64,000 nucleotides of DNA from Oryzobacter telluris (lineage in GTDB: Bacteria; Actinomycetota; Actinomycetes; Actinomycetales; Dermatophilaceae). A model generated the notes under the pieces. That model was not told the DNA's origin, did no database searches, and worked only from the letters and a program-made list of their open reading frames with translations. Positions 29,080 through 39,800 of the stretch are shown here, one piece after another. The stretch lies in assembly GCF_043099285.1 (NCBI RefSeq), contig NZ_CP170723.1, forward strand, positions 434,001 through 498,000. Reading direction: 5' to 3'. The translations under genes were made by a program, and so were the position numbers. Positions within the stretch are counted from its first letter, which is position 1. Every line of letters starts with the position of its first letter.

Positions 29080-30426
29080 TCAGCCGGAGGGGGCGATGGC
29101 GCAGGTCGAGTCGCGCACGGTGGGGGCGACGTCAGGCCCCACGACGAGCCCGAACGTCACGTCGGAGCAGGTGACCCCGCGGATGGCGCCCTCGGCCCGC
29201 CCCGCCCAGATCAGGGCCGCCCGCGACGCCCCGGAGACCTTCACCCGGTCGATGACCGGGGTCGAGCGGTCACCCGCCTGGATGCCGACCTCCCCGCCGC
29301 GGATCGTGGAGCCGACCACCGTCGGCGCCGCCGTTGCCGTGGCCGCGACCCCCACGGTGTTGTCGGTGAACGTGCTGTCCTGCACCGACCCGCCGCTCGC
29401 GTCGAGGAAGCACACGCCGCACTGCGCGTTCTTGACGAACGTCGACCCGGCGATGCTCGCCACGTGCCCGCCGGTGAGGACGACGCCCGCGGAACCGTTG
29501 CCGGAGAACCTGGTTCCCGTCACCTCGAGGCTCGTCGTGGTGCGGCGTGCTCGGGCGTCGGGGTCGTACATGAGGATGCCGGCACCGCCGGTGCCGTCGC
29601 GGTTGGCGACCCCGCCGCTCAGCGCCGAGTCGGTGACGACGAGCGAGGCGGTGGGCCCGACGAGGACGACGCTGGCCGGCTGTTTCCCGGTGTGGCGCAG
29701 CGAGAGGTCGGCGACCGACACGGCCCCGTCGGCGATGGCGAGCACGGCGAAGTCGGGGACGGACGACTCGAGCACCGTGGTGTCGGTCCCGGCGCCGCGG
29801 ATCGTGATGGGGGACAGCAGGACCAGGACGTCGTCGAGCCGGTGCGTCCCCGCGGCGAGCTCGATGGTCGACCCGGCGGGCAGCTCGGCCACGGCGGTGA
29901 GGAGGTCGTCATCCGTGCCCACCCGGCGGGTGGTCGGGAGCGTCTCACCCGTGCCGGTCATCGTCGCGGTCAGCTGGCGCAGCACGGCCCCGGCGACGGG
30001 CCCCTGGGTCGTCACCGCCCTCAGCCCCGACTCTAGGGCCTGCCGCGTGCGCGCGACCTCGCAGCCGTACTGGGCGAGCTGTGTGCGCGCGGTGGTCAGG
30101 GCGTCCTGGAAGGCCACGTTCTCGGCGCTCGTGGCCGATGCGCTGGGCGTGGGGGAGGACGTCGCGCTCGCGCCGGGGGAGGGGGAGGCGGGCGGCGGCA
30201 CCTGGTCCTGGTCGACCGGGCCGAACCCGACCACGTAGTCCTGGGTCGCCTCGACGATGGCGGACACCGCCTCGGCGCAGCGGTCCGGCGTCTGCGACGG
30301 GGGCGTGGGGGTGGGCACCCCGCCCGATCCGGTGCCGGTGCACCCGGCGACCAGCAGGAAGGCCGCGGTGGCGAGCACGACGAAGCCGCGCGCGCGCCCC
30401 GTGCCCTGGCCCCTCCGGCTCCTCAC
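29080..30426 (-). CDS. Right-handed beta-helix lipoprotein
   Basis: 448 residues. A basic start (RSRRGQGTGRAR), a hydrophobic core and the lipobox LVAGC form a lipoprotein signal. Residues ~28-160 are a Pro/Ser/Thr-rich and helical stalk. From ~165 on is a parallel beta-helix: VAELPAGSTIELAAGTHRL and ITIRGAGTDTTVLES open it, then coils such as STFVKNAQCGVCFLDASGGS and SVQDSTFTDNTVGVAATATA. This is the pectate-lyase/NosD-like right-handed fold; polysaccharide binding or cleavage is a guess. The GTG at 30426 overlaps the giant gene's stop by 4 nt (GTGA) and has no ribosome binding site of its own, so translation is probably coupled to the giant protein. Confidence 0.8.
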   Translation of the reverse strand: MRSRRGQGTGRARGFVVLATAAFLLVAGCTGTGSGGVPTPTPPSQTPDRCAEAVSAIVEATQDYVVGFGPVDQDQVPPPASPSPGASATSSPTPSASATSAENVAFQDALTTARTQLAQYGCEVARTRQALESGLRAVTTQGPVAGAVLRQLTATMTGTGETLPTTRRVGTDDDLLTAVAELPAGSTIELAAGTHRLDDVLVLLSPITIRGAGTDTTVLESSVPDFAVLAIADGAVSVADLSLRHTGKQPASVVLVGPTASLVVTDSALSGGVANRDGTGGAGILMYDPDARARRTTTSLEVTGTRFSGNGSAGVVLTGGHVASIAGSTFVKNAQCGVCFLDASGGSVQDSTFTDNTVGVAATATAAPTVVGSTIRGGEVGIQAGDRSTPVIDRVKVSGASRAALIWAGRAEGAIRGVTCSDVTFGLVVGPDVAPTVRDSTCAIAPSG

Positions 30427-30830
30427 ACGCGGAGCGTACCGTCGGCGCCTCCACCGCCGCGGCGCTCCCGCGAGGTCAGCGGGGTGGCGCCCAGCCCGGT
30501 GAGCACCAGACGGACCAGCCACAGGAGCAGCACGGCGAGGACGAGGGTCGTCGGGCCGGCGGCACCGGCCGCCGGGACCGCCCCCACGCCCGGGGCCCGG
30601 GAGGGTGCGGCACCGGTGAGCACCGGCGCCCAGGGCGCCACCGCTCCCGTCCGGGTGGCCGCCGCCACGGCGCCGACCACGGCGACCACCTCGACCGCGG
30701 CGACGTGCGGCCGCGCGTCGCGCTCGTCAGTGATCGCCGGGCCGGTCCTGCGGGCCACCTCGGGTGCGGGGACGGCCCGCGTGGTCGAGGAGGTGGCCGA
30801 GGCCGGGGTGGAACCGGTACGGGAGAGCGG
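30423..30830 (-). other. C-terminal linker and membrane anchor of the giant protein
   Basis: A ~90-residue Ala/Pro/Val linker leads to a hydrophobic helix (TLVLAVLLLWLVRLVLTGLG, ~30,480-30,555) and then a basic tail beginning TSRERRGGGG. This is a stop-transfer layout with the C-terminus inside the cell. No LPxTG motif is present. Confidence 0.75.
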
Positions 30831-33800
30831 GGCCGCGAGGCGCGCACCCGGGGCGAGCAGCGCGGCCATCAGGCCGTCGTCGGTGTGCCCGAGCCCGAGG
30901 ACGTGGCCGAGCTCGTGGAGCAGCACCGAGAGGAGGTCCATGCGCCCGCCGGTCGCCGACCAGCCCCAGCCGGCGGCGTCGTCGTCGAGGTACACGGTGC
31001 TGCCGACCGTGGCACCGAGCTCGGTGCCCGGGAGGGAGGTGACGACGACCTCGAGGCCCGCGAGGAGCGTGGCAGAGGCCCCGGCGGCGAGCCAGGTGGC
31101 GCGCGCCGTCGTGGTCGCCGTGGCGGCGGCCGCCGAGAGCGCCGCACCCGACGACGGTGACGTCGCCACACCGGGCCCGGCGGACGTGGCCCGCAGGAAC
31201 ACCGCCGGGGGGATGTACGCGGGGTCGTCGGTGCGCAGCCGGACCGAGGTGAACGTCGCGCTCGAGCCGCGGGTCAGCAGGCCCGCGTAGCCGTCGACGA
31301 CGCCCGCGTTGTAGCCCGCGCTCACGGCGAACGACCCGTTGACCATGAGGCTGGCCGACGCGCCCTTGAGCGTGACGGTGAGCGTGTAGGAGGTGCTGGC
31401 CGACAGGACCCACGCCACCGCGGTGTCGACGACGAAGCCGCCGCGCGGGTTCACGTGGCCGAGGAGGACGCGCTGCCCGGGGACGTCGAGGACGGCGAGC
31501 TTGAGGTTGTCCGGGCCGTAGACGTCGAACGCGATGCCGGCCATCCCGGAGGTCTTCAGCGTCGTCGTCAGCTCGAGCCACGACGTGCTCGCGATGCGCC
31601 CACCCGAGGTGGCGCCCGTCGCCGGGTTCGGGACCGGGACGACGGCGAGCGCGGGCTGACCCGCGGCCGCGGACCCGGTGAGGCCGGTGGTGCCGGAGCT
31701 CCAGGTGCCGGCCGGACGCGGCGTGATCTTCGCGGCGTCCTTGGTCAGGTCGACCGTCGTGTCGAGGGTGACCTGCGGAGGCAGGACGCGCACCTGGACG
31801 TTGTCGAACTGCCCGCGGGCGTTGTCCGAGCCCATGCCGACCATGCCCTTGTTCAGGCCGTACGCCTTGCCGTCGATGATGCGCGCCGCGAACGTGTTGG
31901 TCAGCGCGGCGGCGCCGTTCACGGACACCGTGACGGTCGTGCCGTTGACGGCCACCGTCATCGGGAGGAACGTCCCCGCCTTGGCGTTGTAGTTCGTCCA
32001 CTTGTCCACGACCCAGCCGGCGGTGGTGTGCCGGCCCATGACGAGCTTGTTCGTCGACATGTCGATGCCGGCGAACTTGAAGTCGGTCGGCGAGAAGTAG
32101 TCGAAGATGATGTAGGCGTTGGCGCTCCACCCACCCGTCGGCTTCACCGTGGTGATGTTCGCGAAGATCTCGTAGTAGATCGGCAGGTAGGTGTCGACGT
32201 AGAAGACCGCTGCCGCGTCACGCCCGAGGCTGGCCGCGGCGACCGACAGCGCGCCGTTCTCGATGGCGAAGCTGCCGGAGTCCACGAAGAACCCGTCGAG
32301 GGTGGCCGTGCTGTTGAAGTCGGCCGTGCGCAGGACGTCGCGCTTGCCTCCGGGGATGTTGCCGGGCTGCGGGTCGCGCGGGCCGCCGGTCTGGTCCTGC
32401 CAGGCGTCGTCCTTCTGGGTGACGACGGCGGCCTCGCCGAACGGCTCACCGAAGCGGGCCACCGAGCCGGCACCGACCAGCTGGGCGATGGTGAAGTCCG
32501 CGCCCTGGGCCTGGGAGAGCCGGTAGAGGAAGTCCTGCAGCTGCGGGTTGGGCGAGCGGCTGACGGTCGCGGCACCGAATGCCGAGAACGGCACGAGGTA
32601 GCTGTTGAACTCGCCGACCCAGTCGATGAGGCGGTCGCCACCGGTGTTGGCGATGAGGACGTCGAGCCCGGCGCCGCCGTAGGCGCGGTCCTCGTAGGTC
32701 GCGTCGGTGTCGGTGGTGTCGTTGAGGCCGCCGTTGGTGGTCTTGAGGTCGTCGCCGTCGAGGAGGTCGTTGCCCCAGCCGCCCCACATCGTGTCGCGGC
32801 CCGTGCCACCGACGAGCCAGTCGTTGCCGTGGGCCCCGAAGATGACGTCGTCACCGTCGCTGGCGGTGCCGGTCGTCCCCGCCGGGCGCTCGGCCGCGTC
32901 GTGGCTGAGGAACCACATGAGGCCGCTGCCGGTCTTGCTCAGGCCGCCGGTGGCGGTCAGCTGGATGATGCGGCGCGGGTCGTACTCGTCGTAGAGGATG
33001 AAGTCGCCGCGCGCCCGGTCGAAGCCGAGGAGCGTGCCGTCGTTGAACGGGCGGGTCCAGCTGGTCTCGACGACACCGGTGGGCACGGCGCCGGTGTAGG
33101 TGGCGGCCCACGAGTTGAGCGCCGCCTCGGCACCGGAGATCGCGTCGTCGCCGGAGGCGCCGTGGAGGAAGTCGTCGCCGAGCCCGCCGAAGATGACGTC
33201 GTTGGCGTAGTTCGGCACGAACAGCGGGTTGTCGAAGCGGCCGTCGAGGGCGAACGGCGTGATGTCCACGGCCTTGGTCAGCCTGCCGGTCGGGAAGATG
33301 ACCGCCACCTGGATGCGGCCCGGCGTGGTGATCTCGACCTGGAGGTTCGCGGTCGTCACGCCGTTGAGGAGCTCGGTGAGGCCGTTGCGGCTGGTGTAGA
33401 TCCGGCCGTCGTCGCCGATGACGCCGTCGGTGCCGGTGCCGCCGGAGATCCAGTCGTGGCCCCAGCCACCGACGACGTCGTCGTCGCCCGCGTCACCGAA
33501 CACGACGTCGTTGCCGCCGCCGGTGTAGACGGTGTCGTCGCCGGCCTCGCCGTGCACCTCGTCGGAGCCCCAGACGTCGACCGTGCCGGTGCCCGAGCCC
33601 GCGGAGGCGGCCTGCGTCATCCCGGGGAATCGGGTCGGGTTGAGGTCCGGGCCGCCCGGGGAGTAGTCGAGGAGGACGACCGCGCGCGGCAGGAGGCGGA
33701 CGGCCTCGCCGTAGGTGTCGTAGGTGAAGACCGGGTACACGGGGTTGGCCGCGGAGACGACGATCCGCAGGACCTGGCCGTTGTCGCCGACGATCGTGTC

Positions 33801-36800
33801 GGAGTCGCGGCCGTGCAGGGCGGTCTCGTCATTGCGGCCGGCCGCCTGGCCCGAGCCACCGAAGAGCAGGTCGCCGACGTCGGGGCGCTGGCCCATGGTC
33901 GTGAGCGAGTACAGGTCGGACGAGCCGCCGATGATGTCGTCGCGGCCGAGGCCACCGAAGACGATGTCGCGTCCGCCGCCGCCCTCGATGTAGTCGTCGC
34001 CGTCGGTCGTCGCGCCCACCGACGGGACGAGGGTGAGGCGCCCGGCGGCGTCGCGGACGGCGCCCACCGGAGTTCCGTCGATCGAGCCGTCGCCCTGGAT
34101 GGTGTCGTTGCCGAGCTGGCCGAAGATGATGTCGTCGCCCGCGCCACCGGCCACGTAGTCGTTGCCGAAGCGGTTGTCGTTCAGCGCCTGGGTCGCGGTG
34201 TCGTGATCGACGAGCGTGATCCGGAAGTCCGACCAGGCGGTGGTCCCCGCGGGGTCGAGCTGCCAGGCGGCCGTCACGAGCGCCTGGCCGGCGGTGAGCA
34301 GGTCGGTGCTGTAGATCTTCGAGCCGCTGAGGATGCGGAAGCGCGGGCTCGTGTGGTTGCCGAAGGTGGTCGTGCGGTCGAGCACGACGTTGTCGCCGAA
34401 CACGAGGTCGCGGCCGTCACCGGCGTCGATGGTGTCGCCCGCGGCACCGCCGACGAGGACGTCCTCACCGGCGCGGCCGCGGATGACGTCGGCGCCGCCG
34501 ATGGCGTTGTCGATGACCGCGGCGCGGGCGATCTGGAGGCTGCCGCCGAGGACGAGCCAGGTGATGATGCCGTGGTCGCCGAGGACGAGGTCGTTGCCGG
34601 CACCGACGTCGATGATGTCGCCGGCCGCGCCGCCGAGGACGACGTCGAGGTCGGCGCCGGTGGTGATCGTGTCGCTGCCGCCGACGGTCGGCGAGACCGT
34701 CTCGAGGACGCCGGACGACAGCGGCAGCTGGCCCCAGCGGCGGGTCTCGGTGGCGATGGCGGTGAAGCGGCCGTTGTCGCCGACGACGATGTTGCGGCCG
34801 TTGCCACCGTTGACGACGTCGGCCCCGGTGCCGCCGATGACGACGTCGTCGCCGTTGCCGGTGGTCACGGTGTCGTTGCCGCCGGAGGTGACGTCGGTGC
34901 TCCAGATGCGGTCGAGGTCCGCCGGGTCGCCGTCGAGGAGGACGGTGTCGACGAAGCCGTGGTCGGCGATGACGATGTTCGGCTGGTCGGAGGTGGTCGC
35001 CGTCTCGCCGTCGTTCGTCGTGATGGCGTCGCCGCCGGCGCCGCCGAGCACGATGTCCGAGCCGAGTCCGGTGCTGATCGTGTCACCGGCGCCGATGGTC
35101 GGGTCGACCGTGACGACGATGCCGACCAGGCCCTCGACGCCGTCGGTCTTGTCGCCGAAGCCGCCGTGGCCGGAGACCGCGGTCGCCGCGGCCTCGAGGG
35201 CGGCGAGCACCGCGGCATCCACGACGACGCCGCCGAGGCCGGTGACCGGGACGGTGCCGGGGGTGAACCACAGGACGCGCCCGCGGTCGCCGACGACGAT
35301 GTCGCCGCCGGTACCGGTGCGGATGGTGTCGGCGCCCTGGCCGCCGAAGATGACGAGGGGGAGCGAGGAGCCACGCGCGTCGACGTCGTCGTCGTCCGGT
35401 CCGCCGAGGGTCGGGACCGTGAAGGTCTCGGTGTGGCGGCGGGTGACCTCGACGACGACGAACGACGCGGCACCGTCGCGCTGCGTGCCGGCCGCGATCG
35501 TGAGGACCGTGCCCGACTGGGTGAAGGAGGTGAGGACGCCGTTGACCCAGACCCGGATGCCGACGACCGCGTGGGCGGTGGTGCCCAGGGTGGCGAGGTC
35601 GACCGTGGTCGTGCCCGAGGCGCGCTTCGTGGTGACGGTGCGGACGTCGAGGGTGACGCCCACGCTGTCGCCGGGGTTGAGCGAGTCGAACAGGCCGACG
35701 ATGTCCTGGCGCGAGCTGACGACGTAGCGGCCGGCCGCGAGTGCCGCGCCGTTCACCGTGATGACGACGACGGTGTCGGGGCTGGTCGGCTCGTCGCCGT
35801 CACCGAGGCCGGGGGAGGCGAGCGGCAGGACGTTGTCGTTCGGGCCCTGCGTGTTGAGGACGAGGAACCCGTCCTGGCCGGCGGTCAGCGACACGACGAC
35901 GAGGTCGTTGCCGAGGCCGGTGTTGACCCACGTCGTGGTGCGGACGCCGGCCCGGTTGTGGGTGCCGTTGACGGTGATGCCGTCGGCGCCCGAGCCGGTC
36001 CAGATCCGGATGCCGTCGGCGAAGGTCCCGGTCGGGCCGGCCTTCCACGAGATCCCGGCCGGCGCGAGCCCGACGAGGAAGATCTCGCCGGTGGCGGCCA
36101 GCGCCGCGTCGCGGGCGAGCGCGGCGGCCGAGACGTCGGTGAGGAGGACGGAGGTGTCGCCGACCGGGCTGTCCTCGTCGCTGACGAGGAGGGTGTGGCG
36201 GCCCGCACCGAGGTCGAGGTTGAGGGTGCCCTGGACGAGGTCGAGGTCGCCGGCGAGGAACTGCGGCTTCTCGGTCAGGCCCACGGTGGCCTTCGAGGAG
36301 ACGTAGACGCGGTCGTCGCCGAGGCCGAAGGACACGTTGGTCACCGGGCGGGTGCCCTGGACGTTGAGGACGTCGCTGCCGGAGCCGAGCGAGAGGTTGA
36401 GCGTCTCGAGGCCGTCGTAGGTGATGCCGTCGCGGCGGGGGCCGTCGGTGGCCGCGGCGCCGGTACCGAGCGCGTCGAGGCGGACGGTAACGGGGTGCGC
36501 CGGGTCGGCGTTGACCTCACCGCGGAAGCCGATGAGGTAGGTGCCGCCGGACATCCAGACGTAGACGCTCTCGGAGCAGCGGGTGACACCGGCGACGCCG
36601 CACGTCATCGAGACGCCGGTGTCGGCACCCGAGGTCTGCGGGAAGAGGAGCAGCTGGAGCGCGAGGCGGACGGCCTCGGGAGTGGTGCCGACCGCGAAGG
36701 TCACGGCGCCGATGCCCGTGGTGACGCCGTCCTTGACCTGCGACAGGACCACCGTGAACGAGGTGGCGCCGGCCCGCGGGGTCACGGCGTAGACCTGGTC

Positions 36801-39800
36801 GAGCGCCCTCGGCCGGCCGAGCTCGTCGGTGCCGCCGGGGCCGGCCGCCATGTCGAGGCCGGTCACGGTGCCCTGGGTGATGGTGCCGAGGTTGTCGTTG
36901 AGGTCGGCGGAGTCGTCGAGCCACGCGGTGTCGGCGCCGGCGCCGCCGTCGAGGACGAGGAGCGCCGCGAGGAGGTCGAGGACCCCACCGGTGCTGCCGA
37001 TCCGGAAGGTGTCGTCGCCCTCCTTGCCGAGGACCAGGGTGTGACCCACGACGGTGCGGACGCTGACGGTGTCGCTCCCGCGGCCTGCGTCGATGGTCGT
37101 CGTGCCCACGTGGGTGGTGTCGACGGTGAAGGTGTCGGCGCCGTAGCCGAGCAGGACGGTGAGGTCCTCGAACGCGGAGTAGACGATGCCGCCGAGGACG
37201 GTCACGCCTCCGAGGACCGAGTCGCCGGCCATGCCGAGCCCGGCGATGCGGGTCGCGCTGAGCCTGCCGACGTCGGCGGCCGGGCTGTCCTCGTTGTGGA
37301 CGATGAGGCGGTCGACCTGGGCGGGCTCGACCGCGCCGGCCGTGGACGCGGTGACGGGCAGCGGGGCGCCCGAGGACTCGCCGGGCAGGAGGATCGGCAG
37401 GTAGCCGTCGAGGCTCAGCTGGACCGGCGGGTTGGGGTCCTCGCCGCCGCTGACGAACAGCGGGCCCTGGATGCCGGTGAGGCGGCGCGAGCGCTCGGGG
37501 AAGGCCTGGACGTCGTTGCCGTCGACGATCGTGTCCTGCACCGCGCGCAGGGTGACGGTCTGGGGGACGGCCCAGGTGCCGGCGGTGAAGGTGAGCCTGA
37601 GCGAGCCGTCGGACTGGACGACCTGGGTGCCCGTGGCCACGAACTCCACCTGGATGCGCGAGCAGCCGCTCGGCAGGCCGCAGTCCGGGCCGTCGATGTC
37701 GAGGGTCTGCGTGGCGATGGGCAGGAGGGTCACGGTCACCGTCTCGCCGGCGGCCGGCGAGCGGGTGAGGCGCACGGTGTAGGTCGCGGTGCCACCGAAC
37801 TGGGTGGCCAGGGCGCCCTCGACGAGGCGCAGGACGGTGTCACCGGTGGGGGAGACGACGACGCCCTTGGTGTCGGCGTCGTGGACGAGCACCTGCACGC
37901 CCGGGACGGTGGCGCCGGGCAGGCCCACCACGACCACCTTGGTCGTGCCGAGGACGAACGCACCGACACCCCACGGGTCGACCACGGTGATCGTCGTGGC
38001 GGTGTTCGAGGCGATGACCCGGTAGAAGACCTCCCCGGTGAGGCCGACGATGCGCAGGATCGCGCCCGTGAGCCCGCCCGCGGCCGTCGGCAGCGTGACG
38101 CCGGTGAGGGTGACGGTCCGGTTGTCGCCGCTGACCGCGGTGACGGTGCCGGTCAGCTCGCCCGTGGCCGCGGGGGCGGTGTAGCCGGTGATGACGAAGG
38201 TGCTCGTGGCGTCGGGCAGGACGTCCCAGTCCTGGTCGACGACGATCGTGTTCGCGAGGTTGTCCCACACGGTGCGGACCTGGCCGGCGCCGGTCCCACC
38301 GGTGATCCGGATCAGGAGGCCGCGCAGGGTGTGCGCGGTGTACGGCGTTCCGGCGACGGTGAACTCGTCCGGCCGGCCGGTGAGTCCGGCCACGGTGCCC
38401 GTGATCGTGTCGCTGCTCGTCACGACGCTGCCGACGATGACGACGTGCTGGCCCTCGACGGCGCCGTCGCCGACCGCGGTGACGATGATCGTGCGCAGCG
38501 CGTCCCAGTTGGCGGTGGTGAAGGTCAGGGTCAGCGAGGAGGACGGGGTCGCGCCCTCGGCCGCGTCGACGAACTCCGCGGACGTGGCGAGCTGGAGGCG
38601 CAGCTGCGGGCCACCGGTGATGGTCACGGTCACGGTGCCGAGCGGCGCGCGGGTCAGCTGCACCGTGTAGGTCTCGCTCGTGCCACCCGGGCCACCGGAC
38701 CCGACCGGCTCGACGACCGCGATGCCACCGGAGGGCTGGACCACGGCGACGACCGGACGCTCGTCGTCGAGGAGGCGGACCACGGTGTTGCCGACGACGA
38801 GGCCGGCGTACTCACCGACGCCGCGGACCATCCAGCGGCTCGTGGAGTCGAGCGCCACGGCCCAGGCCGCGACCGTGAGCGAGTTCGAGGTGTTGGAGAC
38901 GATGGTGCGGACCTGGCCGGCGCCGGTGCCGCTGGTGATGACGACCTGGAGGCCCGCGAGGGTGCGGGTGCCGAACGGTGACGCTCCACCGGCCGTGAGG
39001 GTCGTGGCGGTGGCGGACGAGACCGTGCCGGTGAGGCGGCCGGCGACCATCGTCTGGAGCGGCACGAGCAGGTCGCCCTCGGCGGCGTTGTCGAAGATCG
39101 CGCGCACCCGCAGCATCTGGGAGGCCGTGGACCCGGCGGCGAAGACGAGGGTCACCGAGGTCTGCCAGGTGACGCCGTCGAGGGAGAGCTCGAGCGCGCG
39201 GCTGCGGCCGTTGATGTCGATCGCCGGGGCGACGACCGTCACCTCCACCTCGGTGGTCGGCACGAAGGTCGGGCGGATGCGGATGGTGCCGGTGACGGTC
39301 TGGCTGCCCTCACCGACGACGATCGTGCCGACGCCGATGGTGTCCACCGACAGCGCCGGTGCGTCGTCGTCGAGGATCTCGGTGCCGACGCCGTCGACGG
39401 GGATGCCCGTCCAGCTGCCGGCGACGGTGCTCTCCACCGAGTTGCGGACCAGGCCGCTGTGGCCGAGCAGGTCGTCGGCCTGGACCGCGGGCGCCTGGCC
39501 GCCGACCTCGATGCGGTCGCTGCCGAGCCCGCCGAAGATGCTCGTCTGGACGGCCGGGTTGGTGGAGACGACGAAGAAGCGGTCGTCGCCCTCCATGCCG
39601 TAGACGCTGAGCCGCTCGACGTTGACGTAGGAGACGAAGCGCCCGGCACCGTAGACACCGGTGGCGGTGACGACGAAGGTGTCGCCGACCTCGGTGCCGA
39701 TGACGACCACGAGGTCGTTGCCCTCGCCGCCGTCGATGTTCACCGGGGCGTTGGTGGCGTACTGGATGAAGTCGCGGCCCTGGCCGGCGTTGACGGCCGT

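Noticed and set aside
31455..38981. A 2,508-codon plus-strand frame, plus others of 1,000-2,000 codons at 42936-48872, 49509-54134 and 58422-61709
   Set aside because: They are antisense shadows of the giant gene. Their translations are Asp/Arg/Gly/Val-rich low-complexity sequence without domains, as expected opposite high-GC codons.
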